Source of the DNA: Gemmatimonadaceae bacterium
GTDB lineage: Bacteria; Gemmatimonadota; Gemmatimonadetes; Gemmatimonadales; Gemmatimonadaceae
Reading direction: 5' to 3'
DNA: 34,281 bases
NCBI GenBank assembly: GCA_025453875.1
Contig: JALOPN010000002.1
Span: 1-34,281 of the forward strand
Below are positions 9,401 through 16,615 of the stretch, piece by piece (the first letter of the stretch is position 1; every line of letters begins with the position of its first letter). A program made the translations under genes and the position numbers. The notes below the pieces were generated by a model. It did not search any database and was not told the origin of the DNA. It was given only the letters and a program-made list of their open reading frames with translations.

Positions 9401-9561
9401 TGAGCTACCTCGCGCGCGCGATCACGAGCGGTCGATTCGTGCATCCGTCGGCGCTGGTGTACAGCGAACTGCTACCCGAGGTCAGCGGTCGCACCGCCGC
9501 CTCGACACTGGAGATGGTGGAGCCGACGGTGGAGGTGCCACCGTCACGCGGTGGACGGTGA
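3424..9561 (+). CDS. Giant alpha-2-macroglobulin-like protein (thioester-less)
   Basis: This 2045-residue secreted or periplasmic protein belongs to the bacterial alpha-2-macroglobulin family, which traps proteases or guards the envelope. It begins with a signal peptide (FAAIVALVVACAGAPTASLDAQ). An SbsA/Big_5-like Ig domain follows at about 80-165 (NGSITVGFDRD...LTPGRTYRI). The MG2 signature FADRELYRAGERVYFG is at about 669. The WAVDEGVLALSDY block is at about 1188, and the A2M domain (ARVRAALPQGITRYRVIALAVD) at about 1300. Where thioester members have GCxEQ, this protein has DGLEPLAGRL (from 1513): the Cys and Gln are absent, so no covalent trapping is expected. The first ATG (3424) is only 2 bases from the AGGA box. 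ATG 3430 has an 8-base spacing and may be the true start. No penicillin-binding protein pbpC, a common partner, is adjacent. Confidence 0.9.
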   Translation: MAMTHATRSADRPRARVGFAAIVALVVACAGAPTASLDAQQPRPTLAPLLPQVPRVVVRPTPPRAPEPLGLRQDAASRDVAPNGSITVGFDRDLVPLLPRAPRPTPSVRIEPALPIVVTWRDAATLRVTPMEPLTPGRTYRIIVDTPLVALDGAALESPAVVRAHVAPVTRRQLLPELYADGESLIDPHGTLRLVMRGAVDSATWAHAISVRVDRSAGCAADLHRYTLVRQRLPSADEWVTDTFERPTNGGRRIDTLTRVLEYRPDTPLPSDCRGVLEVPDAQAGLPDRTDTTGATALAVPAERYRVRTARPFQLDPLAPCRSLPCAVPGAVYVGFTVSAQRSAMPPLRVQPAGVGSPQPTSSFGTRAGWMLPTSAQPGELVRVLADTALRDMFGRTLVGENAWSVRVPDRTPDARLLDAGLIQRPRHAPDSLAVWHVNTAGIELRAVRLRVPGLLTGPSRPSFREPPTWAVIGDTLRFTYALSASRNEERTSFIAIPDAVRRDPRQPWLLEVRVLRAASRLNLAGTPWADSLLPADRMRATVLIFSDLAVHAHLLGAPSAVFVTDARTGAPVSDASVTLRDSLDRVLGTARTQADGTTLLALGTTATAWRDMRERATVLEVTRGDDTLRLPVQRLDPHVPLALAGSKPAPRWTESVSGVPPWSRSLAFADRELYRAGERVYFGVIRRAWDNRGPQSSAGDSVRWTAVTAEFGGGLVTTPFDSGTVRLSAAGIAVDSLHLPHDLAPSRLLLQFRRFRDGAWREDASVRARIAEYRAPEFLVQLAGTTERAANRMSAQFDITSRYLHDAPMSGAHVRWSVTFNEPWTAFPALFANGWQVGRWRGGEGVSAPAIERRVERGVDSLDARGARRLSIDLTDAAYSQPVYAALDVTVTDVTRQEVTATTRETLHPSAFYLAARRDVVPTESGTPTTVSVRAVTTDGATTRGARVSLALVQWRREHTPLPATQRVTTPLDTIWRRALVLDDTLHTIDIPVPMQGVYELVLTSRDSTGQRVLTSLDVSPSRPPFLPTVATPSAPPVLRPLQEEVPAGTPAGVEFESAFDDAEAWLTLDREGTLWQWRARVARGVHRVSVPTTGVATPGAYLSLLLVPRGDPATRHHPDASLADRTPVGTRWQFASVALRVGDTPSRLTVRTSTTRARWAPGDTATLDLEVRDGLGATASAEVIVWAVDEGVLALSDYTIPDPHRVLNGMPVATMPAFSSLWWHGASLARDETRAAARRPWFLRTEYDDFSGKAYYEMARGVRAYGVAGGAPAPAPPEARRDVRATAFFVANVRTDSLGRARVRAALPQGITRYRVIALAVDTLGRAGRDSTTLQTYAPLVVRAAMPRFVRPGDVFRAGAAISSADGLSRALDVWAHAPALAVRDSVMRLPRSDEALSARFLWSVPDTAPAQVPVTFVASTREARAARNAAAESREAISARDAVRITLPVSRVARPFVVSHGASIDGMERRDLELPADASLNDATLTITLGTGIHGALAIAVERALQANSDGLEPLAGRLRWLASRVPTDSTTRRALRQEMDSLISQLRTHVDYGGEVHFWPGVHWSTGWLTAYAALAVGEARAAGATVPTDLISSLVQAIQNGAIDTMSVPYGSASARVAQQQRVWSTMLARTMALRTLGTADTLLERAVVAHRESLRWDDLAWLAELLHDTGHPVDAAQRLADAWFVMTRGPHGPRSFADAPSSDAALPSALRGEARLLRATRRIQPNHPRLAELESEIATRLAASATMHDVGWVAVALDASYDTATTPTRVRLTRADGSERVDTLVASTERTPSGPRVGAHSAAARAATVGRLSVTVPAATYARVGPRSDSAQPLAFIVHTDAPSYAVLRLQAPSRPDARRPVRQGFDIERRIESVTDGLPITTIEAGMLVRVVLRVRTSTWREFVRLEDALPAGLEPIDGSLNTTTPFRDLVAGMEARTLAQLAPEDAPAGESSERSRPQPHWFTRTIRADGISFTVRELGAGLHTVSYLARAITSGRFVHPSALVYSELLPEVSGRTAASTLEMVEPTVEVPPSRGGR

Positions 9562-9586
9562 ACCATCGCTCACACGTCGCGCGCGT

Positions 9587-9967
9587 TCACCAGACTGTGA
9601 TGACGCCGTACCGGGCAAACACGCCGTCGTTCGTCACGAGCGGTGCCCCCAATCGCAGTGACTGTGCGGCGAGCATGCGATCGAACGGGTCGCGATGATG
9701 CAGCGGAAACAACCCCGCCAACTGCGCATCGCGTCCAACGATGGGCAACTCGTCAAAGCCCTGCGCGTCGAGCGCGTCGGGGAGTTCGGCGAGCAGCAGT
9801 TCACCGTCAGGCAGCTTGCCGAGTCGGGTCTTGATCGCAATCTCCCAGATGCTCGCCGAGCTGACGTAGACACGCGCGGACGCCGTGATGTGCGCCCTCG
9901 CTCGCGCCGAGAGCTGGCTGTCACCAGTGAGCCACCACAGCAGTGCGTGCGTATCGAGCAGCAACAC
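9587..9967 (-). CDS. vapC: VapC-type PIN-domain toxin
   Basis: This 126-residue PIN-domain ribonuclease is the toxin of a type II pair. It carries the usual acidic metal-binding residues: Asp5 in LLLDTHALLWW, Glu42 in ASIWEIAIK, Asp93/Asp96 in HRDPFDRMLAAQ, and Asp114 in VTND. The length is normal for the family. It starts at GTG 9967 directly after the antitoxin stop (TGAGTG, no gap), so its translation is coupled to the antitoxin. It is the last gene of a five-gene minus-strand run. The stop faces the macroglobulin gene 25 bases away. The RNA target cannot be inferred. Confidence 0.93.
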   Translation of the reverse strand: MLLLDTHALLWWLTGDSQLSARARAHITASARVYVSSASIWEIAIKTRLGKLPDGELLLAELPDALDAQGFDELPIVGRDAQLAGLFPLHHRDPFDRMLAAQSLRLGAPLVTNDGVFARYGVITVW

Positions 9968-10267
9968 TCAGTCTGCACCCCACGCGTCGAGCTCCGCGTC
10001 GGGGAGCGGATCGTGAAAGCTCTCGGGAATGACCAACCGACCGCGCATGGCGCCAAAAGCACGCACCGGCTCTGGACGCGCGATCGGCACCAGACGCGCC
10101 ACCGGTGTGTCGCCACGCGAGATCACGTACTCCGCGCCGGCCGTCGCCACCTCGCGAAGGAGACGCGAGAGATGCGTCTTCGCGTAGTGCACGGTGACCG
10201 ACTCGGTCGGATCGGTGCGCTCCGACGAGCTGACCGACGGGTCGGAAGCGTTCGGCGGTTCAATCAT
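9968..10267 (-). CDS. vapB: Phd/YefM-type antitoxin paired with VapC
   Basis: This is a 99-residue antitoxin from the ATG at 10267. The DNA-binding part has the Phd/YefM pattern VHYAKTHLSRLLREV and EYVISRGDTPVARLVP. The C-terminal toxin-binding tail (RAFGAMRGRLVIPESF, then DPLPDAELDAW) is typical of antitoxins beside this PIN subgroup. A GTG at 10309 would add 14 residues and overlap the upstream stop by 4 bases (GTGA). I prefer 10267 because a 28-base palindrome (10276-10303), a likely autoregulatory operator, would otherwise lie inside the coding region. Neither start has a clear ribosome-binding site, so the choice is open. Confidence 0.88.
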   Translation of the reverse strand: MIEPPNASDPSVSSSERTDPTESVTVHYAKTHLSRLLREVATAGAEYVISRGDTPVARLVPIARPEPVRAFGAMRGRLVIPESFHDPLPDAELDAWGAD

Positions 10268-10275
10268 GGTTGAAA

Positions 10276-10303
10276 GTTGACCAAGTCCGATGACTAAGTC
10301 AAC
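10276..10303. promoter_or_regulatory. Palindromic operator candidate before the antitoxin gene
   Basis: The arms GTTGACCAAGTC (10276-10287) and GACTAAGTCAAC (10292-10303) pair at 10 of 12 positions around a 4-base centre (CGAT). It lies 8 bases upstream of the antitoxin ATG at 10267 and just after the amidohydrolase stop. Antitoxins of this class repress their own operon through such inverted repeats. A TTGACT hexamer inside it could serve as a -35, but I see no good -10. Confidence 0.55.
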
Positions 10304-10305
10304 AC

Positions 10306-11943
10306 TCACCCCGGCCGCAGCACTCGCCCGCTCCCCTCGCGCGCACGCTCACCATCACGCAGCGCGATCATCCCGTTGACGAGCACCGCACGAATCCCGG
10401 TCGGGTACTGGAACGGCTGCGCGAACGTGGCGATGTCGTCCACCGTGGCCGCGTCGAACACGACAACATCGGCCGGTCGGCCCACGGCGAGCACACCACG
10501 GTCGGCCAGCGCCGCGCGCGCCGCCGGCCGCGCGCTCATCTTGGCCACGGCATCGGCAAGCGTGAGTGCGCGCCGTTCACGGACGTAGCGACCGAGTACG
10601 CGAGGAAAACTCCCGATGCCTCGCGGATGCGGACTGCCACGACGGGTTGGGCCATCAATCGCGAACCCGCCGCCATCGGTGCACACCATGCCGAGTGGAT
10701 GCGCGAGAATGCGCTCGAGATTCGGCTCGCTCATCGCAAAGCCGACCATGCCGACATCACCGTCGTTGCTACGCAGCAACGTCACCGCCACCTCGAACGG
10801 GTCGATACCAAGCGTCGACGCGTACTGACCAAGGCGCTTCCCCTCGGCCGGTCGATCCGTCACCGCCTTCACCGATGTGATCTGCACGTTGTCCCAGCCA
10901 CCGATGAGCGCGATCTTCGCCAACGTCTCGTCGCGAATGCGCGGGCGCACCGCCGCATCATCGAGCCGCGCGAAGAACGCCGCCGTTCCACCATCCCGAC
11001 TCCACACCGGGAACAGACTCGTGAGTCCCGTCGCGTACGCGAGATACGGATACCGATCGAATGCGACATCGAGCCCCCGCGCCTTCGCCCCCTCGAGGCG
11101 GGTGAAGACCTGATCGAGCTTGTCCCAGTTGCGCGGCCCCTGCGTCTTGAGGTGCGAGACCTGCAACCGACAGCCTGCTCCCTCGGCCACGGCGATCGAC
11201 TCGTCGATCGCATCGAGCAATCGATCATCTTCGTTGCGCATGTGTGTCGCGTACGCGAGTCCGCGCGCGCGCAGTGGCCGACACAACGCGATCAGTTCGT
11301 CGCGACTCGCAAACGCTCCGGGCGTGTACTCGAGCCCGGTGGAGGCACCGCACGCGCCCTCCGCGAGCGAGCGCTCCACGAGCGACACCATCGTGCGCAG
11401 TTCGTCGGCCGTTGCCGGCCGATCGTCGTTGCCCACCACGGCGCCTCGCACGCTGCCCAGCCCCACCATGGCCGCCACGTTGCACGCGGGGCGCAATCGA
11501 TCGAGACTCTCGAGGTACGGCCCAAACGGACGCGCCGGCGAGCCGACGGCGCGTGAACTGCCATCGGCCCCGCACACGATCGTCGTGATCCCCTGTCGAA
11601 TCACCGACTCGGCACGCGGATCATCGTACAGCGAGCCATCGGCGTGCGAGTGAATGTCGACAAATCCCGGCGCGACCACGAGACCGCGGGCGTCGATCTC
11701 CTCCCGCGCCGCGTCCGACAGCCGTGCACCAATCGCGGACACGCGTCCCGCCGTGATCGCCACGTCGAGCGCTCTCGCCTCGGTACCGAGGCCATCCAGC
11801 AGTTGCCCCCCGCGAATGAGCAGGTCGACGTCGCGCCGGCGCGCGTGCACCGCCGGGGCTGCCAGCACCGAAGACGGTCCAGCCATCGCCACCGACGCCG
11901 ATGCCGCGGCGCCCGCCGCCACGAACTGCCGCCGCGTGATCAC
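10306..11943 (-). CDS. Tat-exported N-acyl-D-amino-acid deacylase-like amidohydrolase
   Basis: This 545-residue amidohydrolase resembles D-aminoacylase/N-acyl-D-glutamate deacylase enzymes, which release D-amino acids from N-acyl derivatives. The N-terminus MITRRQFVAAGAAASASVAMA carries a twin-arginine signal, so the folded metalloenzyme is exported. DLLIRGGQLLDG opens the small beta domain. Metal ligands are visible in DIHSHADG (HxH), ACGASTGLEYTPG, THMRNEDD, QVSHLK and CTDGGG. The C-terminal GRPADVVVFD plus TGIRAVLVNG closes the beta domain. It begins at GTG 11943, overlapping the upstream stop (GTGA). Its own stop is next to the antitoxin operator. Substrate is not certain; dipeptidase or imidazolonepropionase-like activity is less likely given the motif set. 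Confidence 0.88.
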   Translation of the reverse strand: MITRRQFVAAGAAASASVAMAGPSSVLAAPAVHARRRDVDLLIRGGQLLDGLGTEARALDVAITAGRVSAIGARLSDAAREEIDARGLVVAPGFVDIHSHADGSLYDDPRAESVIRQGITTIVCGADGSSRAVGSPARPFGPYLESLDRLRPACNVAAMVGLGSVRGAVVGNDDRPATADELRTMVSLVERSLAEGACGASTGLEYTPGAFASRDELIALCRPLRARGLAYATHMRNEDDRLLDAIDESIAVAEGAGCRLQVSHLKTQGPRNWDKLDQVFTRLEGAKARGLDVAFDRYPYLAYATGLTSLFPVWSRDGGTAAFFARLDDAAVRPRIRDETLAKIALIGGWDNVQITSVKAVTDRPAEGKRLGQYASTLGIDPFEVAVTLLRSNDGDVGMVGFAMSEPNLERILAHPLGMVCTDGGGFAIDGPTRRGSPHPRGIGSFPRVLGRYVRERRALTLADAVAKMSARPAARAALADRGVLAVGRPADVVVFDAATVDDIATFAQPFQYPTGIRAVLVNGMIALRDGERAREGSGRVLRPG

Positions 11944-12896
11944 GTGGAACGCATCTCGCCGCGCACGCTTTGCATGATCGACGCGAGCGTGTTCCCCTGC
12001 GCAAGCCCCGCGATGCGCTGCTGCACCCGCGGATACAACGTGTCCGCTTCACCGCGGAACTTCCCGAACAGCGACTTGAGGTCGGCCCCACTCAACGATT
12101 GCCCCTGCGCGTAGTAGCGCTCGGCCACGTGACCAAGCGCGTACGTGCTCGCGAACGTGACCGCCGCACCGGCCGCCACCCCACCCGCGCCGCCGAGCAT
12201 ACGCCCGAGCAGTCCACCGGCGAGACCGCCGAACGTCTTGCGCACCGCCGTCTCCAACGCCTGCGCGACCACTCCCACGCCGAGCGTGGCCATGAGTGCC
12301 TTGATCTGGCCACCATCGGTGCTGGCCCCGCGGCGCTGCCCGATCGTGTGCACGAGGCGCATCTGCAGCGGGATGATCGCGAGGTTGGCGAGCTTGTCGG
12401 GCAGCAGTTCGAGCGCGGCGGTGAGCATCGCCTGATCGAGAATGAAGTCGTCGAGCGACTCGGACGCGCCGCCCGATGACGTGCCCGCGGCAGTCGCCCC
12501 CGACGCGGTGGCGGCACTCGCCCCGACCCAGGCGTCGACATCGCGCGCAGTGGACTCGGCCTCGCGTGCGAGTCCGTCGCCATCCACCCCGAGCGCCTGC
12601 GCCAACGACCGCAGGAACAGCGTCTCACGCGTGTTCACGTAGCCGTCGGCATTCGCCACGGCGAGCGCCGTGCGGTAGGCGAGCGCACGCTCCTCGTCAC
12701 TCTCGAACACGCGCGCCAGACGCGTGGCCTCGATCGGTGCACTCGTCGCCGTCACCAGCAGCACCTCGTCGAGCGATACGCCGAGGCGATCGGCGACGTC
12801 AACAAGTTGGGTGCGTTCGGCCTCGTCCTGCGTTCCATCGGCGATGGCCGTGAGCGCGGCGATGCGCACCACGGCGTCGGCAGCGGCGGGGCGCAT
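11940..12896 (-). CDS. TerB-like / DUF697-like protein
   Basis: This 318-residue, apparently cytoplasmic or membrane-associated protein has two parts. The N-terminal half (about 5-115) is a TerB-type helical, metal-binding-like module seen in LTAIADGTQDEAERTQLV and again in ALAVANADGYVNTRETLFL, both with the ADG..(E) pattern of that fold. After an Ala/Ser/Gly-rich linker, the C-terminal half has a DUF697/YcjF-like pattern: LANLAIIPLQMRLVHTIG, a glycine-rich hydrophobic stretch GGLLGRMLGGAGGVAAGAAV and TYALGHVAERYYAQG. TerB-like proteins are linked to membrane stress, but the role here is unknown. Its ATG shares one base with the upstream stop (TGATG) and its stop overlaps the amidohydrolase start, so it sits in the middle of a coupled operon. 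Confidence 0.75.
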   Translation of the reverse strand: MRPAAADAVVRIAALTAIADGTQDEAERTQLVDVADRLGVSLDEVLLVTATSAPIEATRLARVFESDEERALAYRTALAVANADGYVNTRETLFLRSLAQALGVDGDGLAREAESTARDVDAWVGASAATASGATAAGTSSGGASESLDDFILDQAMLTAALELLPDKLANLAIIPLQMRLVHTIGQRRGASTDGGQIKALMATLGVGVVAQALETAVRKTFGGLAGGLLGRMLGGAGGVAAGAAVTFASTYALGHVAERYYAQGQSLSGADLKSLFGKFRGEADTLYPRVQQRIAGLAQGNTLASIMQSVRGEMRST

Positions 12897-15800
12897 CAGC
12901 GCACCGCCGGGACGAGAACCGCGCGCTGGCCCGGTTCGACTTTCACCACACGCAGCACCGCCGTCTGCACCACGTCACTGGCCTGCAGCACCACGCGATA
13001 GTCACCCGTGGTGATCTCGCGCGGCGCGGCTCCGCCACGACCAGCGCCGAAGCCACCACCACCACCACCGCCACCACCGCCGCCACCGCCGGCCGGTGCA
13101 TTGGCCAGTCGCGCTCGCACGGCTTCGGGCGTCTGCGACGAATCGGGCGCGCCGCGCGCTTCGGCCGGACGCGGATTCACACCCGCCGGAAAACCGGGGA
13201 CGGCCAGCGTGGCCGCCGCACCGCCACCGCCGAAGCCACCGCCACCGAATCCGCCCGCATTCACGTTCCACTCCACGCGGTGCAAGCCCGCGCCGTTGCG
13301 GCCGTTGAAGCGTGCGATCGTGTCACCGGCCGCGTCCACGATGCTCACGCGCACCGAGCCGCTCACGTTCGACGCGAGGCGATAGCTGATCACCGCACCG
13401 GACGGCCCACCATCGCCCTTCCAGGGACGCTGCGCGCGCGGCTCCGACGGCACCGGCAGCTGTCCGTAGCGGAACGCCGGGGCCGGCGTGAAGAGATGCA
13501 CCGGCTTCGCGACGGTCTCTGCCGTCATCTGCTGCAGCGGCGCGACATCGAGCACCTGGATGGAACGACCGTGCGTGCCGGCGATGAGTTCGCGATCGCG
13601 CAGATGCACCTGCAGATCATACACGGGCACCGTGGGCAGATTGCTGCCGAGTCGGAACCAGCTCGCACCGCGATCCAGCGAGGCCGAGACGCCGAGTTCC
13701 GTGCCGACGTAGAGCAGGTTCGGATTGACCGGATCCTCGCGCACGACGTACACGCTGTTCGGTCGATCGCGCGGAATCCCCGCCGCGATCGACGTGAACG
13801 TGCGCCCGTAGTCGGTGCTCATGAACAGGTACGGCGTGAAGTCGTTGTCACGATGTCCGTCGAAGGACACGTACACCGTGCCTTCGGCATGGCGTGACGG
13901 TTCGACGCGACTCACGTACGTGCCCTTCGGCACGCCGGCAAAGCGCAGCGTGAGATCTTCCCACGCACCGCCGTCGTTGCGTGTGACCTGCACCTTGCCG
14001 TCGCTCGTGCCCACGTAGAGCAGCCCCGGCCGTACCGGCGACTCGCCGATCGTGACGATCGTGGCGTTCTCTTCGGCCCCCGTGGCGTCACGGGTGATGC
14101 CGCCCGTCGCGTCGGCGGCGGCGTTGCCCTGCGCATCGAATCCCGTGGTGACACGCAGGATGGTCTCATCGGCGGTGGAGAGGTCGGGCGAGATCGCGTA
14201 CAGGTCCAGCCCGCCGTTCACCGACTTGAAGAGCTTCTCCGCGCCGGCGTAGAAGACGTTCGCGTCGTGCTTCGAGAGCACGAACGGCGTGTTCCAGTTC
14301 CAGCGCGTCGCGACCGACGGGTCGGCGAGGTCGCGCTGCATCTGCGCACGCAGGTCGGCGATGCGCTTCTGCTGATCGGCGGTGAGCGGTTTTCCCGCCG
14401 CTTCGGCTTTCACCTGTGCAATGCGACTCCCAAAGTCGGTGCGCGTGATCGTGCGCGGACGAATGCGATCGAGCTGTCCGGTGCCGAGATGCCGTCGCAT
14501 GAGGTTGCCTCCCTGCGACTCGAAGTACACGAGATCGGGATCGAACGGGTTCTGCGCCGACTGCAGCCCGTCGGCGGCGAAGAGCGCGAACCAGTCGGTC
14601 ATCTGCAGCTGGCCACCGGCGCGGCGACTCAGACCACACGAGGTGCCATTGTCCTGCAGACCGCCGCACACGCGATAGGGCACCTGGTAGTCGTAGCTGA
14701 TGCCGTAGAACTGGCCCATCGGCATGTTGTTGAGCGCGTCGTACGTCCCGCCGCGATCGAACGTCTGAAACACGCCCGCGTCACCGCCCACGATGAAGTG
14801 ATCGGGGTCCTGCGGGTTGATCCACATGGTGTGGTAGTCTTCGTGAATGCCGAGCATCCCCGCCGTCCATGAGCGCCCGCCGTCGTTCGAGGCGTGGAAC
14901 GCGACCGCGAGGCGATACACACGATCGGCATTCTTCGGATCGATCATGATCTCGGAGAAGTAGAACGGCCGGCGATTCTCGGTGTTCATCCAGCGCCACG
15001 AACGCCCCGCGTCATTCGAGCGGTAGAGCCCGCTCAGCAGCAACGCGGGGGGCGCGCCGCGCACCGAATCGGCTTCGACCATCGCGTACACGACGTCCGG
15101 ATTGCTCGGCGCGAGCTTCACCGTGATGCGTCCCTTCATCGTCTCGGGGAAGCCGTTCCCCTTCACCTCGGTCCACGTCGCGCCGGCGTCGGTGCTCTTC
15201 CAGAGCGCCGAGCCCGGGCCGCCACTCTTGAACCAGCTCGGCTTGCGTACCCGCTCCCAACTCGCCGCGTACACCACGTCGGGATTGCGTGGGTCGAGCG
15301 TCACATCCACGAAGCCGGCCTTGTCGCTGATGAACTTGCTCAGCGTCCACGTGCGTCCACCGTCGGTGGTCTTGTAGAGGCCGCGCTCCGGATTGCTGCC
15401 CCACTGCGCTCCGAGCGCGGCGACGTACACGATGTCGGGGTTGGTGGGGTGAATCGCAATGCGCCCGACGTGCTGCGTCTTCTCGAGCCCCATCGATTGC
15501 CACGTGACACCACCGTCCACGCTCTTGTAGACGCCCCAGCCGGGTGCGACGGAGTTGCGCGAATCGGCTTCGCCGGTCCCCAGCCACACGATATCGGGGT
15601 TGCTCGGCGCGATCGCGATGTCTCCGAGCGAGGCGATCGGCCCCTGCTCCCAGACCGGGAAGAACGTCGTGCCGGCGTTCACGGTCTTCCAGACGCCGCC
15701 CGTCGCGCCGGCGACGTAGAACACCCGCGGGTCGCGCGGATGCACCGCGAGACTCGTGATGCGACCCGCCATGTTCACCGGGCCGATCGCGCGCCATGCC

Positions 15801-15910
15801 ATGGCGCGCAGCGTGGTGGAGTCGGGGATGAGCTGCGCGTCGAGGGAGGACGCGGGCAGCCCCAGCAGGAGCGCGCTGGCGAGCAGGGCGCGAGCGGAAC
15901 GAGCGGTCAC
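12896..15910 (-). CDS. Large secreted VPS10/BNR-repeat beta-propeller protein
   Basis: This is a 1004-residue secreted protein of the Sortilin/VPS10-like, glycosyl-hydrolase-type BNR family. A signal peptide (ALLASALLLGLPASSLDAQ) precedes repeated Asp-box motifs such as VYKSVDGGVTWQSM, LYKTTDGGRTWTL, LWKSTDAGATWTEV, LYRSNDAGRSWRWM and ASLDRGASWFRL, which form one or two beta-propellers. The final third has a FlgD-Ig-like strand pattern (VRVSIVDAAGDTIARFNG) interrupted by glycine-rich inserts, one of them a run of 13 Gly. It starts at GTG 15910 without a ribosome-binding site and heads the five-gene run 15910-9587. The family is abundant in bacteria with large secretomes; the ligand or substrate is unknown and catalytic residues are not evident. 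Confidence 0.88.
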   Translation of the reverse strand: MTARSARALLASALLLGLPASSLDAQLIPDSTTLRAMAWRAIGPVNMAGRITSLAVHPRDPRVFYVAGATGGVWKTVNAGTTFFPVWEQGPIASLGDIAIAPSNPDIVWLGTGEADSRNSVAPGWGVYKSVDGGVTWQSMGLEKTQHVGRIAIHPTNPDIVYVAALGAQWGSNPERGLYKTTDGGRTWTLSKFISDKAGFVDVTLDPRNPDVVYAASWERVRKPSWFKSGGPGSALWKSTDAGATWTEVKGNGFPETMKGRITVKLAPSNPDVVYAMVEADSVRGAPPALLLSGLYRSNDAGRSWRWMNTENRRPFYFSEIMIDPKNADRVYRLAVAFHASNDGGRSWTAGMLGIHEDYHTMWINPQDPDHFIVGGDAGVFQTFDRGGTYDALNNMPMGQFYGISYDYQVPYRVCGGLQDNGTSCGLSRRAGGQLQMTDWFALFAADGLQSAQNPFDPDLVYFESQGGNLMRRHLGTGQLDRIRPRTITRTDFGSRIAQVKAEAAGKPLTADQQKRIADLRAQMQRDLADPSVATRWNWNTPFVLSKHDANVFYAGAEKLFKSVNGGLDLYAISPDLSTADETILRVTTGFDAQGNAAADATGGITRDATGAEENATIVTIGESPVRPGLLYVGTSDGKVQVTRNDGGAWEDLTLRFAGVPKGTYVSRVEPSRHAEGTVYVSFDGHRDNDFTPYLFMSTDYGRTFTSIAAGIPRDRPNSVYVVREDPVNPNLLYVGTELGVSASLDRGASWFRLGSNLPTVPVYDLQVHLRDRELIAGTHGRSIQVLDVAPLQQMTAETVAKPVHLFTPAPAFRYGQLPVPSEPRAQRPWKGDGGPSGAVISYRLASNVSGSVRVSIVDAAGDTIARFNGRNGAGLHRVEWNVNAGGFGGGGFGGGGAAATLAVPGFPAGVNPRPAEARGAPDSSQTPEAVRARLANAPAGGGGGGGGGGGGGFGAGRGGAAPREITTGDYRVVLQASDVVQTAVLRVVKVEPGQRAVLVPAVR
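13053..13091. repeat. Trinucleotide repeat encoding 13 consecutive glycines
   Basis: On the minus strand this is an uninterrupted series of GGT and GGC codons inside the BNR propeller gene, within a flexible linker. Mixed codons limit slippage, but length changes would stay in frame. Confidence 0.8.
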
Positions 15911-15955
15911 GGCGGGCGGGGTTGAGGGTGATGCCCTAGTCTACGCCTCCCCCCA

Positions 15956-15976
15956 CGTTGCCGTTAGACGGCGACG
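15956..15976 (-). other. Hairpin just after the DsbA-like gene
   Basis: Arms CGTTGCCGT (15956-15964) and ACGGCGACG (15968-15976) can form a 9-bp stem with one G-T wobble and a 3-base loop, 3 bases past the stop of the DsbA-like gene. There is no T-run on the minus strand, so it is at best a weak or Rho-assisted terminator. Confidence 0.3.
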
Positions 15977-15979
15977 CGT

Positions 15980-16615
15980 TCAGAACCCCGCGTCGCCCGC
16001 GATCACCGACCGGAGGTAGCCCGCAAACTGCGGCCCGGGAATCGCGCCCAGGATGCGCTGACGTCGCTGCACGAAAAACGTGGGCGTCCCGTACACCCCC
16101 AACACCTGCGCGGCCTGCTTGTGTTGTCGCACGCGGTCGCGCATGCGTTCGCTGCGGACGCATTGATTGAACTGCGCCGTGTCGAGGCGCAACGAACGCG
16201 CGATGCTGGCGAACAGCTCGCGCGGCACGCCAATGGGCGCCTTCCATTCGGACTGCCGGCGCAACAGTGCATCGGCCATGGGCACGATCTTGCCCTGCTC
16301 GCCCGCACACTCCGCCGCTTCCGCCGCAAAGGCGGAGTGACGGAACGTCCCGAGTACGAACACGACCGTCTTCCACCGCACCTTGCCGGGCGTGACGAAC
16401 TCGCGCTCGAGCGCCGGATACGTTTCCGCGTCGAACCGCGCGCACTGCGAACAGCCGAGGTCGATGAACTCGATGACTTCCACGGGCGCGTTCTTCGCCC
16501 CGCGATCGAAGCCCATCTGGTCGAGGCCCTGCGCGCTCGACGTGGCGAGCGGCCAGACCATCGCGAGCAGCACGAGCCACGCGCTGCGCGCGCGGCCTGT
16601 CATCGAACGGATCAT
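15980..16615 (-). CDS. DsbA-family thioredoxin-fold oxidoreductase, exported
   Basis: This is a 211-residue DsbA/DSBA-like thioredoxin-fold protein. From the ATG at 16615 it has a signal peptide (SAWLVLLAMVWPLATSSAQG). The active-site motif CSQC follows at residues 55-58 after a strand EVIEFIDLG. The cis-Pro motif is GTPTFF, close to the C-terminus. It probably catalyses disulfide formation or exchange in secreted proteins. Longer in-frame starts exist up to 16699, but they would bury the signal peptide behind 28 residues. No clear ribosome-binding site is seen. It sits between the DUF547 gene and the BNR gene on the same strand. A redox partner DsbB is not visible. Confidence 0.87.
   Translation of the reverse strand: MIRSMTGRARSAWLVLLAMVWPLATSSAQGLDQMGFDRGAKNAPVEVIEFIDLGCSQCARFDAETYPALEREFVTPGKVRWKTVVFVLGTFRHSAFAAEAAECAGEQGKIVPMADALLRRQSEWKAPIGVPRELFASIARSLRLDTAQFNQCVRSERMRDRVRQHKQAAQVLGVYGTPTFFVQRRQRILGAIPGPQFAGYLRSVIAGDAGF

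Noticed and set aside
10897-11556. Plus-strand open frame opposite the amidohydrolase
   Set aside because: Antisense shadow; the minus-strand product has a full set of amidohydrolase metal ligands.
14797-14807. Further copies of the word GTGATCGGGGT from the queE tail, here and at 30162
   Set aside because: Only 11-16 bases match, in different reading frames, with no surrounding similarity; it is a common word in this GC-rich DNA.
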